Assembly (NCBI RefSeq): GCF_003987855.1
Contig: NZ_RXIZ01000007.1
Location: forward strand, 101,648-165,647
Origin: Hyphomicrobium sp.
Lineage (GTDB): Bacteria; Pseudomonadota; Alphaproteobacteria; Rhizobiales; Hyphomicrobiaceae
Length of the DNA: 64,000 nucleotides
Direction of reading: 5' to 3'
Below, piece after piece: positions 44,672-53,469 of the stretch. Below the pieces are notes generated by a model. The model saw only the letters and a list, made by a program, of their open reading frames with translations. It searched no databases and was not told the origin of the DNA. Within the stretch, counting starts at the first letter, position 1. Every line of letters begins with the position of its first letter. The position numbers and the translations under genes were made by a program.

Positions 44672-45706
44672 ATGAGCGAAAAACTCGAAGATATTGCCCG
44701 CGCCCTTGTTGCGCCTGGAAAAGGCATTCTGGCCGCCGACGAAAGCACGAGCACCATCAAGAAGCGCTTCGACAAGATCAATCTTGCCTCGACTGAGGAC
44801 AGCCGCCGCGATTACCGCGAAATGCTGTTCCGCGCCACAGAGGGCATGAAGAACTACGTATCGGGCGTCATTCTGTACGACGAGACCATTCGGCAGAAGG
44901 CCAAGGACGGCACCACGCTCGTCGACATCATGAAGGCCGCTGGTTCGATCCCCGGCATCAAGGTCGACATGGGCGCCAAGCCGCTCGCAGGCCCCACGTC
45001 CAGAGTGGAAACGATCACCGAGGGTCTCGATGGGCTGCGCGAGCGCTTCGCCGAATACTATAAGCTCGGCGCTCGCTTCGCGAAGTGGCGCGCGGTCATC
45101 ACCATCGACGACGGCTTGCCGACCTGGAACTGCGTCAAGGCCAACGCCCACGCCCTCGCCCGATATGCGGCTCTTGCCCAGGAAGCCAACATCGTGCCGA
45201 TCGTCGAGCCCGAAGTTCTCATGGACGGCGACCACTCAGGCCATGACATCGACGAGTGCTATCGCGTGACGGAGTGGACGCTGCGCACCGTCTTCCGCGA
45301 ACTCTACGACGCGCGGGTGAAGCTCGAGGGCATGGTCCTCAAACCCAACATGATCATCGCCGGACAGAAGTGCTCAAAGCAGGCGAGTGCCGCGGAAGTC
45401 GCCGAAAAGACGGTGAAGTGCCTGAAGGCGACCGTGCCCGCGGCCGTACCCGGTATCGCGTTCCTCTCCGGCGGACAATCGGACGAAGCGGCGACGGAGC
45501 ACCTGTCGCTGATGAACGCGTCCGGCCCGTTGCCCTGGCCACTGACGTTCTCCTATGGCCGCGCTCTTCAAGCTGCCGCCATCCAGGCCTGGGGCGGTAA
45601 GCCCGAGAACGTCGCCGCTGGCCAGAGGGCTTTCACCCACCGCGCAAAAATGAACAGTCTCGCGGCACTCGGCAAATGGGATCAGAAGCTCGAAAAGGCT
45701 GCTTGA
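44672..45706 (+). CDS. Class I fructose-bisphosphate aldolase
   Basis: APGKGILAADESTSTIKKRFDKI ... EGMVLKPNMIIAGQK ... IAFLSGGQSDEAATEHLSLMN. Confidence 0.96.
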   Translation: MSEKLEDIARALVAPGKGILAADESTSTIKKRFDKINLASTEDSRRDYREMLFRATEGMKNYVSGVILYDETIRQKAKDGTTLVDIMKAAGSIPGIKVDMGAKPLAGPTSRVETITEGLDGLRERFAEYYKLGARFAKWRAVITIDDGLPTWNCVKANAHALARYAALAQEANIVPIVEPEVLMDGDHSGHDIDECYRVTEWTLRTVFRELYDARVKLEGMVLKPNMIIAGQKCSKQASAAEVAEKTVKCLKATVPAAVPGIAFLSGGQSDEAATEHLSLMNASGPLPWPLTFSYGRALQAAAIQAWGGKPENVAAGQRAFTHRAKMNSLAALGKWDQKLEKAA

Positions 45707-45728
45707 TCTTCTGCCATTGCACCAAAAC

Positions 45729-45761
45729 AAAAAGGGCGGATCGAAAGATCCGCCCTTTTTT
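45729..45761. terminator. Bidirectional Rho-independent terminator
   Basis: AAAAAGGGCGGATC-gaaa-GATCCGCCCTTTTT between convergent genes. Confidence 0.9.
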
Positions 45762-45782
45762 GTCGAGTTCTTTTGCGAACCC

Positions 45783-48161
45783 TTAGTTCAGGAAAATGTT
45801 CGAGAGCGCGTCCTGCAGCGTATCCTTCTTCTGCTGCTTCTTCGCCGTTGTCCTGTTGGTGCGAGGCGGCGGCGCGCTGTCGTTGAGATCGTCGCGGCCG
45901 GCGTCGTACGAGGTCCCTGAGCCGCCGGGCTCTGCCGCTTCCGTCGGATCGACGGCTTCTTGTGCGACGAACCGCACCGGCTTGCCCCGCAATGCGGACA
46001 TCACCCGAGAGTCGATGCCGTAGATGTCAGAGTAGTTGTCGATCTGACCATTATCCGCGGCACGAGCGGTGAAATAGACGAGATAGACAGGCACTTCCTT
46101 TGAAAGCGTCACGCTTGCGCCGCTGTCCCAAAGCTCGCCGACCTTCTCGACCGAATAACCCTTATCCTGCGCAAGGATAACCTCGGCCGTTCGGCGCGGC
46201 TCCTCTACGCGCATGCAGCCATGGCTCAATGCCCGGCTACTCTGACTGAAGAGATTACGCTCCGGCGTGTCGTGCATGTAGACGTCATGCCGGTTCGGGA
46301 ATCGAAACTTCACGAGCCCGAGCGGATTGTCGCCGCCCGGCGGCTGGATGAAGCTGTACTGCCGGATATCCGCAGTCCGCCAGTTGACAGAATTCGGATC
46401 GACCCGCTGCCCATTGTAGTAGACCTGCAGCTTGTAGGCGGCGATGACGTCGGCTCCGCTGCTGCCGCCGCCGCCAAAGAGCTGATCGAAGAACCCGAAA
46501 CCAGAATTACCCGACGCCTGGCGCAAACGCGGCGCCAGTTCCTTGGCCTTGATGCCGTCGGGCATGCCCCAGCTCGGATGGAAAATCACGAACTGCATCT
46601 TCGCGGCCAGAAGCGGCGTGGGCCACGCAGGCTGTCCGACGATGATCTTCTGCTTGAGTTCGATGCGGTCGTCCTTCCAGATCTCGCTCGTGTACTCAGG
46701 AATGTTGTTCATGACGTAGAACTTCCCGAGATCGGTCGGCAGCCAGCGCCAGCGCTCCATGTTGGCGATGAGACGATCGACATTCTCCGATGGACTCGAA
46801 CGAACCTTCTTCGGCTTACCCGCATCGTTCATGGCTTGACGGACGCGATTGGTGACGACGCCATTCGCCTTCAGCCCGTTGTCCTGCTGGAAATTGCGGA
46901 CTGCGTCGGCAACGCGGTCATCGAACGTCCGATCATCTGCAGGATTATCCGCCGGCACCTTCAGGCGTTGCCGCAATAAAGAGACCTGATCGTCCTTGGT
47001 ACCCTTCTTCAGCGTCTTGCCGCTCGGCAGCTTTACGAGAAGCGCCGGATCGACGGGCGTCTCGTCCTGAACCACTTCGCCGCCGCGCGCTTTGAGAAGC
47101 GCCTGACGAAGCCGCTCGAAGCCGACATGCTTTGGATTGAGCCCGCGCAGATACGCACCGGGTTCAGATGCACTCGCCAGCTCCCGCATGGCGACTTTGC
47201 CTTCCTTAACCGGAGGCTTCATGTCGAGGATGTTGCTGAGCGACACGGGATCGAGGCGTCCGCCACGCGCAAACCGCGCGTACTTCAAAGCCGACAGAGT
47301 CAACTGCGCTTCGGCAGCGCCTTCACCCGCAGCACCGCTGTCGATGCGAGGAATGACGAAATCGGACGAATCGAGGCCCCAGTCGTCCGCCGTCTTCAAC
47401 GTGTTGATGATTTCCTTCGCTTTGTGCGTGAACTCGCCATCCTTCACCCACAGCGCCTCAGTTCGCGAACCATAGAAATCCCGCGCCGCGTTAACGTCAT
47501 CGCTGGTGTTGCGTCCAGCGAAGGCCTTGTCGGCAAGTTTCGCCCGCGCTGCCTCGACGATTGGACTGACGGGTGGCGGTGGCGGCGGGCCCGCGGGAGC
47601 GGTGACGACCGGCGTCGGCGTCTCCGCAGGCTTTGACTGTGCGGCCGCATCAGCAGGAGGCGACGCCGGGGGTGTCGGAGCGGCAGACGGGGCAGCGGGA
47701 GCCTTTGCGTCGGGTTCCGACGCACCGGCCGATGGTTGGGCAGGAGCAGGCGACGCAGCGGGCTGCTCATTAGTTGCTGGCGGCGTCACGATGGCGGTGT
47801 TCGTGGTCGGCGTAGCCGGAACGGCCTCTGGCTTCGCTTCCGCTGGCGCAGTTGAAGGCGCGGTAGTCCCTGACGGCGCCGGCGACGCAGTCGCTGGCGG
47901 CTCGCTTGATGTGGGAGCTACTGCTGCCGTTGCCGCCGGCGCAGGGTCCTTCGGTGGGACGGACGCATCAGGATGCACATCCTTCGGCGGATCGGAGGAC
48001 GCCGGGATAGCCCCTGTCGTTGTGGGTTTCGATGGCGTAGCAGCAGCCGCTGCACCGCTATCCTGCGAACTCGGTTCGGCCTTCGCAACTGGAACGCTTC
48101 CAGCCCAGCAGACCCCCAACAAACCAACGCCGAGAAGGCGAAGCGCGTACTGTTTGATCAT
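45783..48161 (-). CDS. L,D-transpeptidase (YcbB/LdtD type) with long Pro/Ala/Thr-rich N-terminal region
   Basis: Peptidoglycan-binding-like DQVSLLRQRLKVPADNP...DRVADAVRNFQQDNGLKANGVV; catalytic-like VYMHDTPERNLFSQSSRALSHGCMRVEEP (HGCxR). Confidence 0.93.
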   Translation of the reverse strand: MIKQYALRLLGVGLLGVCWAGSVPVAKAEPSSQDSGAAAAATPSKPTTTGAIPASSDPPKDVHPDASVPPKDPAPAATAAVAPTSSEPPATASPAPSGTTAPSTAPAEAKPEAVPATPTTNTAIVTPPATNEQPAASPAPAQPSAGASEPDAKAPAAPSAAPTPPASPPADAAAQSKPAETPTPVVTAPAGPPPPPPVSPIVEAARAKLADKAFAGRNTSDDVNAARDFYGSRTEALWVKDGEFTHKAKEIINTLKTADDWGLDSSDFVIPRIDSGAAGEGAAEAQLTLSALKYARFARGGRLDPVSLSNILDMKPPVKEGKVAMRELASASEPGAYLRGLNPKHVGFERLRQALLKARGGEVVQDETPVDPALLVKLPSGKTLKKGTKDDQVSLLRQRLKVPADNPADDRTFDDRVADAVRNFQQDNGLKANGVVTNRVRQAMNDAGKPKKVRSSPSENVDRLIANMERWRWLPTDLGKFYVMNNIPEYTSEIWKDDRIELKQKIIVGQPAWPTPLLAAKMQFVIFHPSWGMPDGIKAKELAPRLRQASGNSGFGFFDQLFGGGGSSGADVIAAYKLQVYYNGQRVDPNSVNWRTADIRQYSFIQPPGGDNPLGLVKFRFPNRHDVYMHDTPERNLFSQSSRALSHGCMRVEEPRRTAEVILAQDKGYSVEKVGELWDSGASVTLSKEVPVYLVYFTARAADNGQIDNYSDIYGIDSRVMSALRGKPVRFVAQEAVDPTEAAEPGGSGTSYDAGRDDLNDSAPPPRTNRTTAKKQQKKDTLQDALSNIFLN

Positions 48162-48470
48162 TCCCCGTTTGGCTCCGATAGGCGAGAGGCGCGGCGATGC
48201 CAGCGTTGCCGACACTACGTGAGCCCTCAAGTTGGCGGAAAAACGCCTAAACTCAGAGATGGGCAAACCATGACCCGTTCCCGCAGTCTGGTAAACCGCG
48301 GCGCCACCCAAATCCGGCGAAAAAAAGCACCCTGTGGCCCTTAAATCCCGATTCGTCTTGAGTATAGACCCGTTTGCTGCAACCCAGGGGATGAAAGGGG
48401 ACCGTTGACGGCTCTTCTTGTTTCCGCCGCAATCCGCCACGATTGAGCGAACCAAATCGGAGCTTTCCGC

Positions 48471-49112
48471 GTGCCCACGACCAGTCTCTATCTGGACCTA
48501 GTGATCGACGACCGCGCGGGGGCAATGAGCGCGCTCGCAGCTGCAATCGGCGCCGCGGAGATCGCCAGCGTCCTCATTCGTACATCTGATGGTGGCTCGC
48601 TAGAGCCCAACTCCGCGCGCGATCTCATAGCGTTCGCGCAGGCAAAAGACATCGCTGTGCTTCTAACGCCTGAGACTGGAAACGCAGCGAAGCTCGGTGC
48701 GGACGGTGTTCACTTGCCCTGGGCCGAAAACATTGTTGTCGAATTCAAAGCCGCTCGACAGACCGCGAAGTCCGGAGCCATCGTCGCCGCTGATGCAGGA
48801 CGCAGCCGCCACGACGCCATGGAACTCGGAGAAGCGGGCGCGGACTACATCGCGTTTGGCATCCCGCCTCACGTCGACGACAGAGAAAAAGCAGCCGAGC
48901 GACAAATCGGACTGATCAAATGGTGGGCCGAACTGTTTGAACTCCCTTGCGTGGCGTTCGACGTTCCCGATGAGCGCGCGGCACACGAATTGGCCGTCGC
49001 CGGAGCTGATTTCATCGCGGTCAGCATTCGCGCGTCCGATAGCGAAAAGGATATCGCCGACCGGCTGCGCAGCTTTTCCGAATCGATACGCGTGCCAGAG
49101 CCGGCAAAATGA
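48471..49112 (+). CDS. Thiamine-phosphate synthase-like protein
   Basis: GTG start; TIM-barrel motifs AKLGADGVHLPW, AAGRSRHDAMELGEAGADYIAFG-like region, AVAGADFIAVS; some canonical residues differ. Confidence 0.78.
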   Translation: MPTTSLYLDLVIDDRAGAMSALAAAIGAAEIASVLIRTSDGGSLEPNSARDLIAFAQAKDIAVLLTPETGNAAKLGADGVHLPWAENIVVEFKAARQTAKSGAIVAADAGRSRHDAMELGEAGADYIAFGIPPHVDDREKAAERQIGLIKWWAELFELPCVAFDVPDERAAHELAVAGADFIAVSIRASDSEKDIADRLRSFSESIRVPEPAK

Positions 49113-50203
49113 TGGGCGATAACCGCAACATCCCAACGTTAACGCTGGCAACGGCGCTGATCCTTGCCTCCGCCCTTCCCGTCGCCGCCGACAGCAGCTC
49201 GTGGTTTTCGCGCGAAACCCCGGAAACACCAGTCCCCAAGCTCGCACCCTCGCCGAAAAAAAACGCGTCCCCGACAGCGACGACAACGGGAACGGGATCC
49301 TCGACCATTCAAAAGAGCATTCCGTCCAACATTCCCGCGACGGGCGACGACGCCGCCTACACCGCGTTTGATCAAGGCCAATACCTGACTGCTTTGAAGC
49401 TCGCCGAGGAAGCGGCCGCGCGTGGTGAACCTCAAGCCAATACCTTGATCGCACGCATCTATACCGAAGGCCTCGGCGTGCAGAAGGACGACAGGAAAGC
49501 TTTCGAATACTACAAACGCGCCGCCGATATGGGCGATGTGCCGGGCACTCTCGCTCTCGCCGTTTCCTATGCCGAAGGACGAGGCGTCAAAAAGGATCGC
49601 AAGATCGCCGGCGAACTTTTCGAGAAGGCCGCTCTGACCGGTAACGCCGAGGCCAATTACAATCTCGGCATGTTGTTCCTGAAGGGCGACGGCAAACCGC
49701 TCAGCCCGATACGGGCCTACCAGCACATTCGCTACGCCGCCGAAAAAGGCATCCCCCAGGCGCAGTACGACCTCGCCGAACTTTATCAGACCGGAACGGG
49801 GGTCGATGCCAACGCCCTCGAAGCCGCGAAATGGCTTTCACGCGCCGCCGATCAAGGCTTGGCGGTTGCGCAGTACGATTACGCGGTGCGGCTGCTTCAG
49901 GGCTACGGCCTGACCAAGGACGAGCCCCGCATTCCGGTGCTTCTGAAGGCCGCTGCCGAAAAAGGCATACCGGGCGCACAAAATCGGTTGGGCTACGTTT
50001 ACCTCGACGGCATCAAGGTGAAAAAGGACCCCGTCGAAGCTGCCAAGTGGCGCCTTATCGCCAAGAAGAACGGTTTCGCAGACGACAACTTCGACGGCAT
50101 CGTTGGGAAAATGTCAAAAGCGGACCGCGCCAAAGCGCAGTCTGAAGCCTCGGCCTGGATCGACCAGATCGCCGCTGATCCGGGATTGTCGGCGGCCCCC
50201 TAG
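49109..50203 (+). CDS. Exported Sel1/TPR repeat protein
   Basis: Signal peptide; repeats such as GLGVQKDDRKAFEYYKRAADMGDVPGTLALAVSYAEGRGVKKDRKIAGELFEKAA. Confidence 0.93.
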   Translation: MMGDNRNIPTLTLATALILASALPVAADSSSWFSRETPETPVPKLAPSPKKNASPTATTTGTGSSTIQKSIPSNIPATGDDAAYTAFDQGQYLTALKLAEEAAARGEPQANTLIARIYTEGLGVQKDDRKAFEYYKRAADMGDVPGTLALAVSYAEGRGVKKDRKIAGELFEKAALTGNAEANYNLGMLFLKGDGKPLSPIRAYQHIRYAAEKGIPQAQYDLAELYQTGTGVDANALEAAKWLSRAADQGLAVAQYDYAVRLLQGYGLTKDEPRIPVLLKAAAEKGIPGAQNRLGYVYLDGIKVKKDPVEAAKWRLIAKKNGFADDNFDGIVGKMSKADRAKAQSEASAWIDQIAADPGLSAAP

Positions 50204-50279
50204 GCTTTCGGTCACCCTTGTCACGCGCCGGAAGAGCCTTTAGAGCCCGCCTCTCGCCCAATCGCAGCCGGATCTCGAG

Positions 50280-51074
50280 ATGAACAATGTTTCCCCGACC
50301 CTGAACGTCATGATTTCGGCCGCGCGCAAAGCTGGTCGCAGCCTCAATCGTGATTTCGGCGAGGTGGAGCAGTTGCAGGTCTCAATCAAGGGACCAGCCA
50401 ACTTCGTTTCCGCCGCCGATCACAAGGCCGAGGACATTATCTTCAAGGAGTTGTCGAAGGCACGCGTCGGCTATGGCTTCTTGATGGAGGAGCGCGGCGA
50501 AATCGTCGGCGCCGACAAGACCCACCGCTGGATCGTTGATCCACTCGACGGCACCACGAACTTCCTGCACTCGAACCCGATGTTCTGCGTTTCGATCGGC
50601 CTCGAACGCGAAGGCCAGCTCGTCGCCGGTGTCATCTATAATCCAGCAAGCGACGAACTCTTCACCGCGGAGAAGGGCAAGGGCGCATATCTCAACGATC
50701 GGCGCCTTCGGGTTGCCGCGCGCAAGTCGCCGGCGGACGCCCTGGTCACGACGGGTATCCCTCACCGCGGCCGCGAAGGACACCCGCGCTTCCTTCGCGA
50801 GATGGAAATGCTGATGGGCGAAGTCGCCGGCATTCGCCGCACCGGCTCAGCAGCCCTCGACCTGGCTTTTGTGGCGGCCGGTCGCTTTGATGCCTATTGG
50901 GAGCACAATCTCCAGCCTTGGGATGTCGCCGCCGGCATCGTCATCGTCCGAGAGGCTGGCGGTTTCGTCAGCGACCTCTCGGGTGGCGACAAGATGCTTG
51001 CGACGGGCGATGTGTTGGCTGCAAACCTCACTCTCCATAAAGCTTTCGGCTCTGTTCTGTTCTCCAAGCGCTGA
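50280..51074 (+). CDS. Inositol monophosphatase family protein
   Basis: HRWIVDPLDGTTNFLHSNPMFCVSIGLE ... WEHNLQPWDVAAGIVIVREAGG. Confidence 0.95.
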   Translation: MNNVSPTLNVMISAARKAGRSLNRDFGEVEQLQVSIKGPANFVSAADHKAEDIIFKELSKARVGYGFLMEERGEIVGADKTHRWIVDPLDGTTNFLHSNPMFCVSIGLEREGQLVAGVIYNPASDELFTAEKGKGAYLNDRRLRVAARKSPADALVTTGIPHRGREGHPRFLREMEMLMGEVAGIRRTGSAALDLAFVAAGRFDAYWEHNLQPWDVAAGIVIVREAGGFVSDLSGGDKMLATGDVLAANLTLHKAFGSVLFSKR

Positions 51075-51191
51075 TCCGTCGCTCATCGCCCTCTGAATTC
51101 CGGGACTTCGGCATGATGTTGCCGGTTTTCCATGACACAGCGTTGCTGTAAGGTCGCGCAGTGGGACAGCGGGGACGCTCCGGAGACGACG

Positions 51192-52238
51192 ATGGCCAAG
51201 AACCGCACGGGCGATGCCTCAGCACTCGCGCCGGTATCACGGCGTTTGACGCCGCCCGGCGTCTTTCTGCTGCGCATGACGATATTTCTGACGCTGGTTG
51301 GTTTCCTTGCCGCGATCCTCTTTGATCAGCTGCAGCATTCGTTCCTGAACAATCCGGGCCTGAACGGCTTGATCGTCGGCACCTTGGCGCTCGGCATCAT
51401 TTACGCTTACCGGCAAGTCTTCCGGCTTTATCCCGAAATTCGCTGGGTCAACGCCTTCCGCATTTCCGATCCGGGACTGTCGATCAGCGCAAAGCCCGTC
51501 CTTCTTGCCCCGATGGCAACGATGCTGCGGGACCGGACAGGTACGATTTCGCTGTCAACGGCGGCGATGCGCTCCTTCATGGATTCGATCGGCTCCCGCC
51601 TTGACGAAGCGCGCGATACCGGCCGCTATCTCGTAGGCCTTCTCGTGTTCCTGGGCCTGCTCGGGACGTTCTGGGGCCTCCTTGAGACGATCCAGTCAGT
51701 TGGACACGCCATCGACTCGCTGGACAGCAAGGCCACGGACAACGTCCAACTCTTCAGCGATCTGAAGGCCAGCCTTGCTGCTCCGCTGCGTGGCATGGGT
51801 ACGGCGTTCTCGTCATCCCTGCTCGGCCTCTCCGGCTCGCTCATACTCGGATTTCTCGAACTGCAGGCAAGCCACGCCCACAACCGCTTCTATAACGAAC
51901 TTGAAGAATGGCTCTCGGGCATCACGGAGCTGACACCGGCTGGTGGCGGTTCTTCCAGCGACTACGTCAACCGGCAGCTGCTCTCTGCTGTCGTCGACAT
52001 GCAGCGCTCGCTGGAAGACTTCACGAACAGACTTACCGAGCAGCCGGCGGCGGCTCCCAAAGCGCTGCCCCAAGGCCAGGAGGACGTCCGCGATCTGGCC
52101 CGTGGCGTCAATCAACTCGTCACCCAGATGCGCACCGAGCAAAAGGTCGTCCGCGAATGGGTCGATGAACAGGCACAGCAGCAGGCGGAAGTCGCGAGCA
52201 TGCTCCGCAGCCTCGCTGATGCAATGAAGCGAGGTTAG
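51192..52238 (+). CDS. MotA/TolQ/ExbB-like proton channel protein
   Basis: GLLVFLGLLGTFWGLLETIQSVGHAI ... APLRGMGTAFSSSLLGLSGSLILGFLELQASHAHNRFYNELEEW. Confidence 0.85.
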   Translation: MAKNRTGDASALAPVSRRLTPPGVFLLRMTIFLTLVGFLAAILFDQLQHSFLNNPGLNGLIVGTLALGIIYAYRQVFRLYPEIRWVNAFRISDPGLSISAKPVLLAPMATMLRDRTGTISLSTAAMRSFMDSIGSRLDEARDTGRYLVGLLVFLGLLGTFWGLLETIQSVGHAIDSLDSKATDNVQLFSDLKASLAAPLRGMGTAFSSSLLGLSGSLILGFLELQASHAHNRFYNELEEWLSGITELTPAGGGSSSDYVNRQLLSAVVDMQRSLEDFTNRLTEQPAAAPKALPQGQEDVRDLARGVNQLVTQMRTEQKVVREWVDEQAQQQAEVASMLRSLADAMKRG

Positions 52239-52241
52239 CCG

Positions 52242-53270
52242 ATGGCGCGCGGACGGTCACGCCGCGGCGGCGAGTACGGCGAATTCTGGCCGGCCTACGT
52301 TGACGTCCTTTCGACGCTGCTTCTCGTCGTGACGCTGCTGATGTCGATCTTCATGATCGCGCAATACTTCTCGGCACAAGAGGCGACCGGCAAGGATTCA
52401 GCACTCCAGCGCCTTACCCAGCAGATCAGCGAACTGACATCGCTGCTGTCGCTTGAGAAGGGCAAATCCCAATCCGCTCAGGACGAGCTTGCAGCACTGC
52501 AGGCGTCGCTAGCTTCTGTGAAGGCCGAGAATGAAAAGCTTGCAGGCGCGGGGCTTGGCGCGGACGAACGCGCGAAGACAGCTGCAGGTCAGATCGCTGG
52601 CCTGACCACTGATCTGGATAAGCAGAAGAACATTTCGGCTGAAGCCCTCTCGAAAGTCGATCTCCTTAATCAGCAGCTGGTCGCCCTTCGCCGTCAAATT
52701 GCAGCTTTGAATGACGCTCTGGAAGCTTCCGAAAAGAAGGGCGCCGAAAGCGACAAGACGATCAAGGATCTCGGTGCCCGCCTCAACACCGCACTTGCCC
52801 AGCAGGTTCAGGAACTGAAGCGCTATCGCTCAGACTTCTTCGGCCGACTGCGAGAGCTTCTGAAGAACCGCAAGGACATCCGCGTCGTCGGCGACCGCTT
52901 CGTCTTCGAGTCTGAAGTCCTATTCGCATCCGGCTCAGCGACCCTGACGCCCGAAGGCATGGCTGCGATGGACCAAATCGCCGAAGCCATCGTTGAGCTG
53001 CAAAAGGAGATCCCGCCGGATATCGATTGGGCGCTCCAGATCAACGGCCACACCGACGCGCGTCCGATATCGAAGGCCGATTTTCCCTCGAATTGGGAAT
53101 TGTCGACCGCACGCGCTTCATCTGTCGTGAAGTATCTGATCTCGCGCGGCGTCCCTGCCGGGCGGCTCGTCGCCGCTGGCTATGCCGAATTCCAGCCGGT
53201 GGATAACGGCAATAGCGAAGAAGCCTATCAGAAGAACCGCCGCATCGAGCTCAAGCTGACGAGCAGATAG
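52242..53270 (+). CDS. MotB/OmpA-like peptidoglycan-binding protein
   Basis: TM with Asp (WPAYVDVLSTLLLVVTLLMSIFMIAQYF), coiled coil, OmpA domain (FVFESEVLFASGSATLTPEG ... QINGHTDARPI ... NWELSTARASSVVKYLISRGV). Confidence 0.92.
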   Translation: MARGRSRRGGEYGEFWPAYVDVLSTLLLVVTLLMSIFMIAQYFSAQEATGKDSALQRLTQQISELTSLLSLEKGKSQSAQDELAALQASLASVKAENEKLAGAGLGADERAKTAAGQIAGLTTDLDKQKNISAEALSKVDLLNQQLVALRRQIAALNDALEASEKKGAESDKTIKDLGARLNTALAQQVQELKRYRSDFFGRLRELLKNRKDIRVVGDRFVFESEVLFASGSATLTPEGMAAMDQIAEAIVELQKEIPPDIDWALQINGHTDARPISKADFPSNWELSTARASSVVKYLISRGVPAGRLVAAGYAEFQPVDNGNSEEAYQKNRRIELKLTSR

Positions 53271-53297
53271 CGCGCGCTGACGCACCGGTCGAACCGA

Positions 53298-53408
53298 TCA
53301 GTTGAATCCCAGGGCAGACGCGAGCCAATAAACGATCTCGCCGTTGTTGAAGGCGATATCGTAAGCAAAAACGCTGAAGCCGATGACGATCGCTGTGAGC
53401 ATCTTCAT
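53298..53408 (-). CDS. 36-aa small hydrophobic protein (candidate)
   Basis: MKMLTAIVIGFSVFAYDIAFNNGEIVYWLASALGFN*; ATG start in the gap between convergent genes; below the ORF-track cutoff. Confidence 0.55.
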   Translation of the reverse strand: MKMLTAIVIGFSVFAYDIAFNNGEIVYWLASALGFN

Positions 53409-53469
53409 GCCCCGGATAATCAGCAAACAGATGTTAGCAATCGCTTAATTTGAGGGCAGGCCAATTGGA

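Noticed and set aside
43584-45706. Missing pgk between gap and fba
   Set aside because: gap-pgk-fba is common but not universal; pgk may lie elsewhere, so not evidence of an unusual pathway.
51192-53270. Zorya defence system (ZorAB)
   Set aside because: Only the MotA/MotB-like pair is present; no ZorC, ZorD or ZorE-like gene on either side, and neighbours are housekeeping genes.
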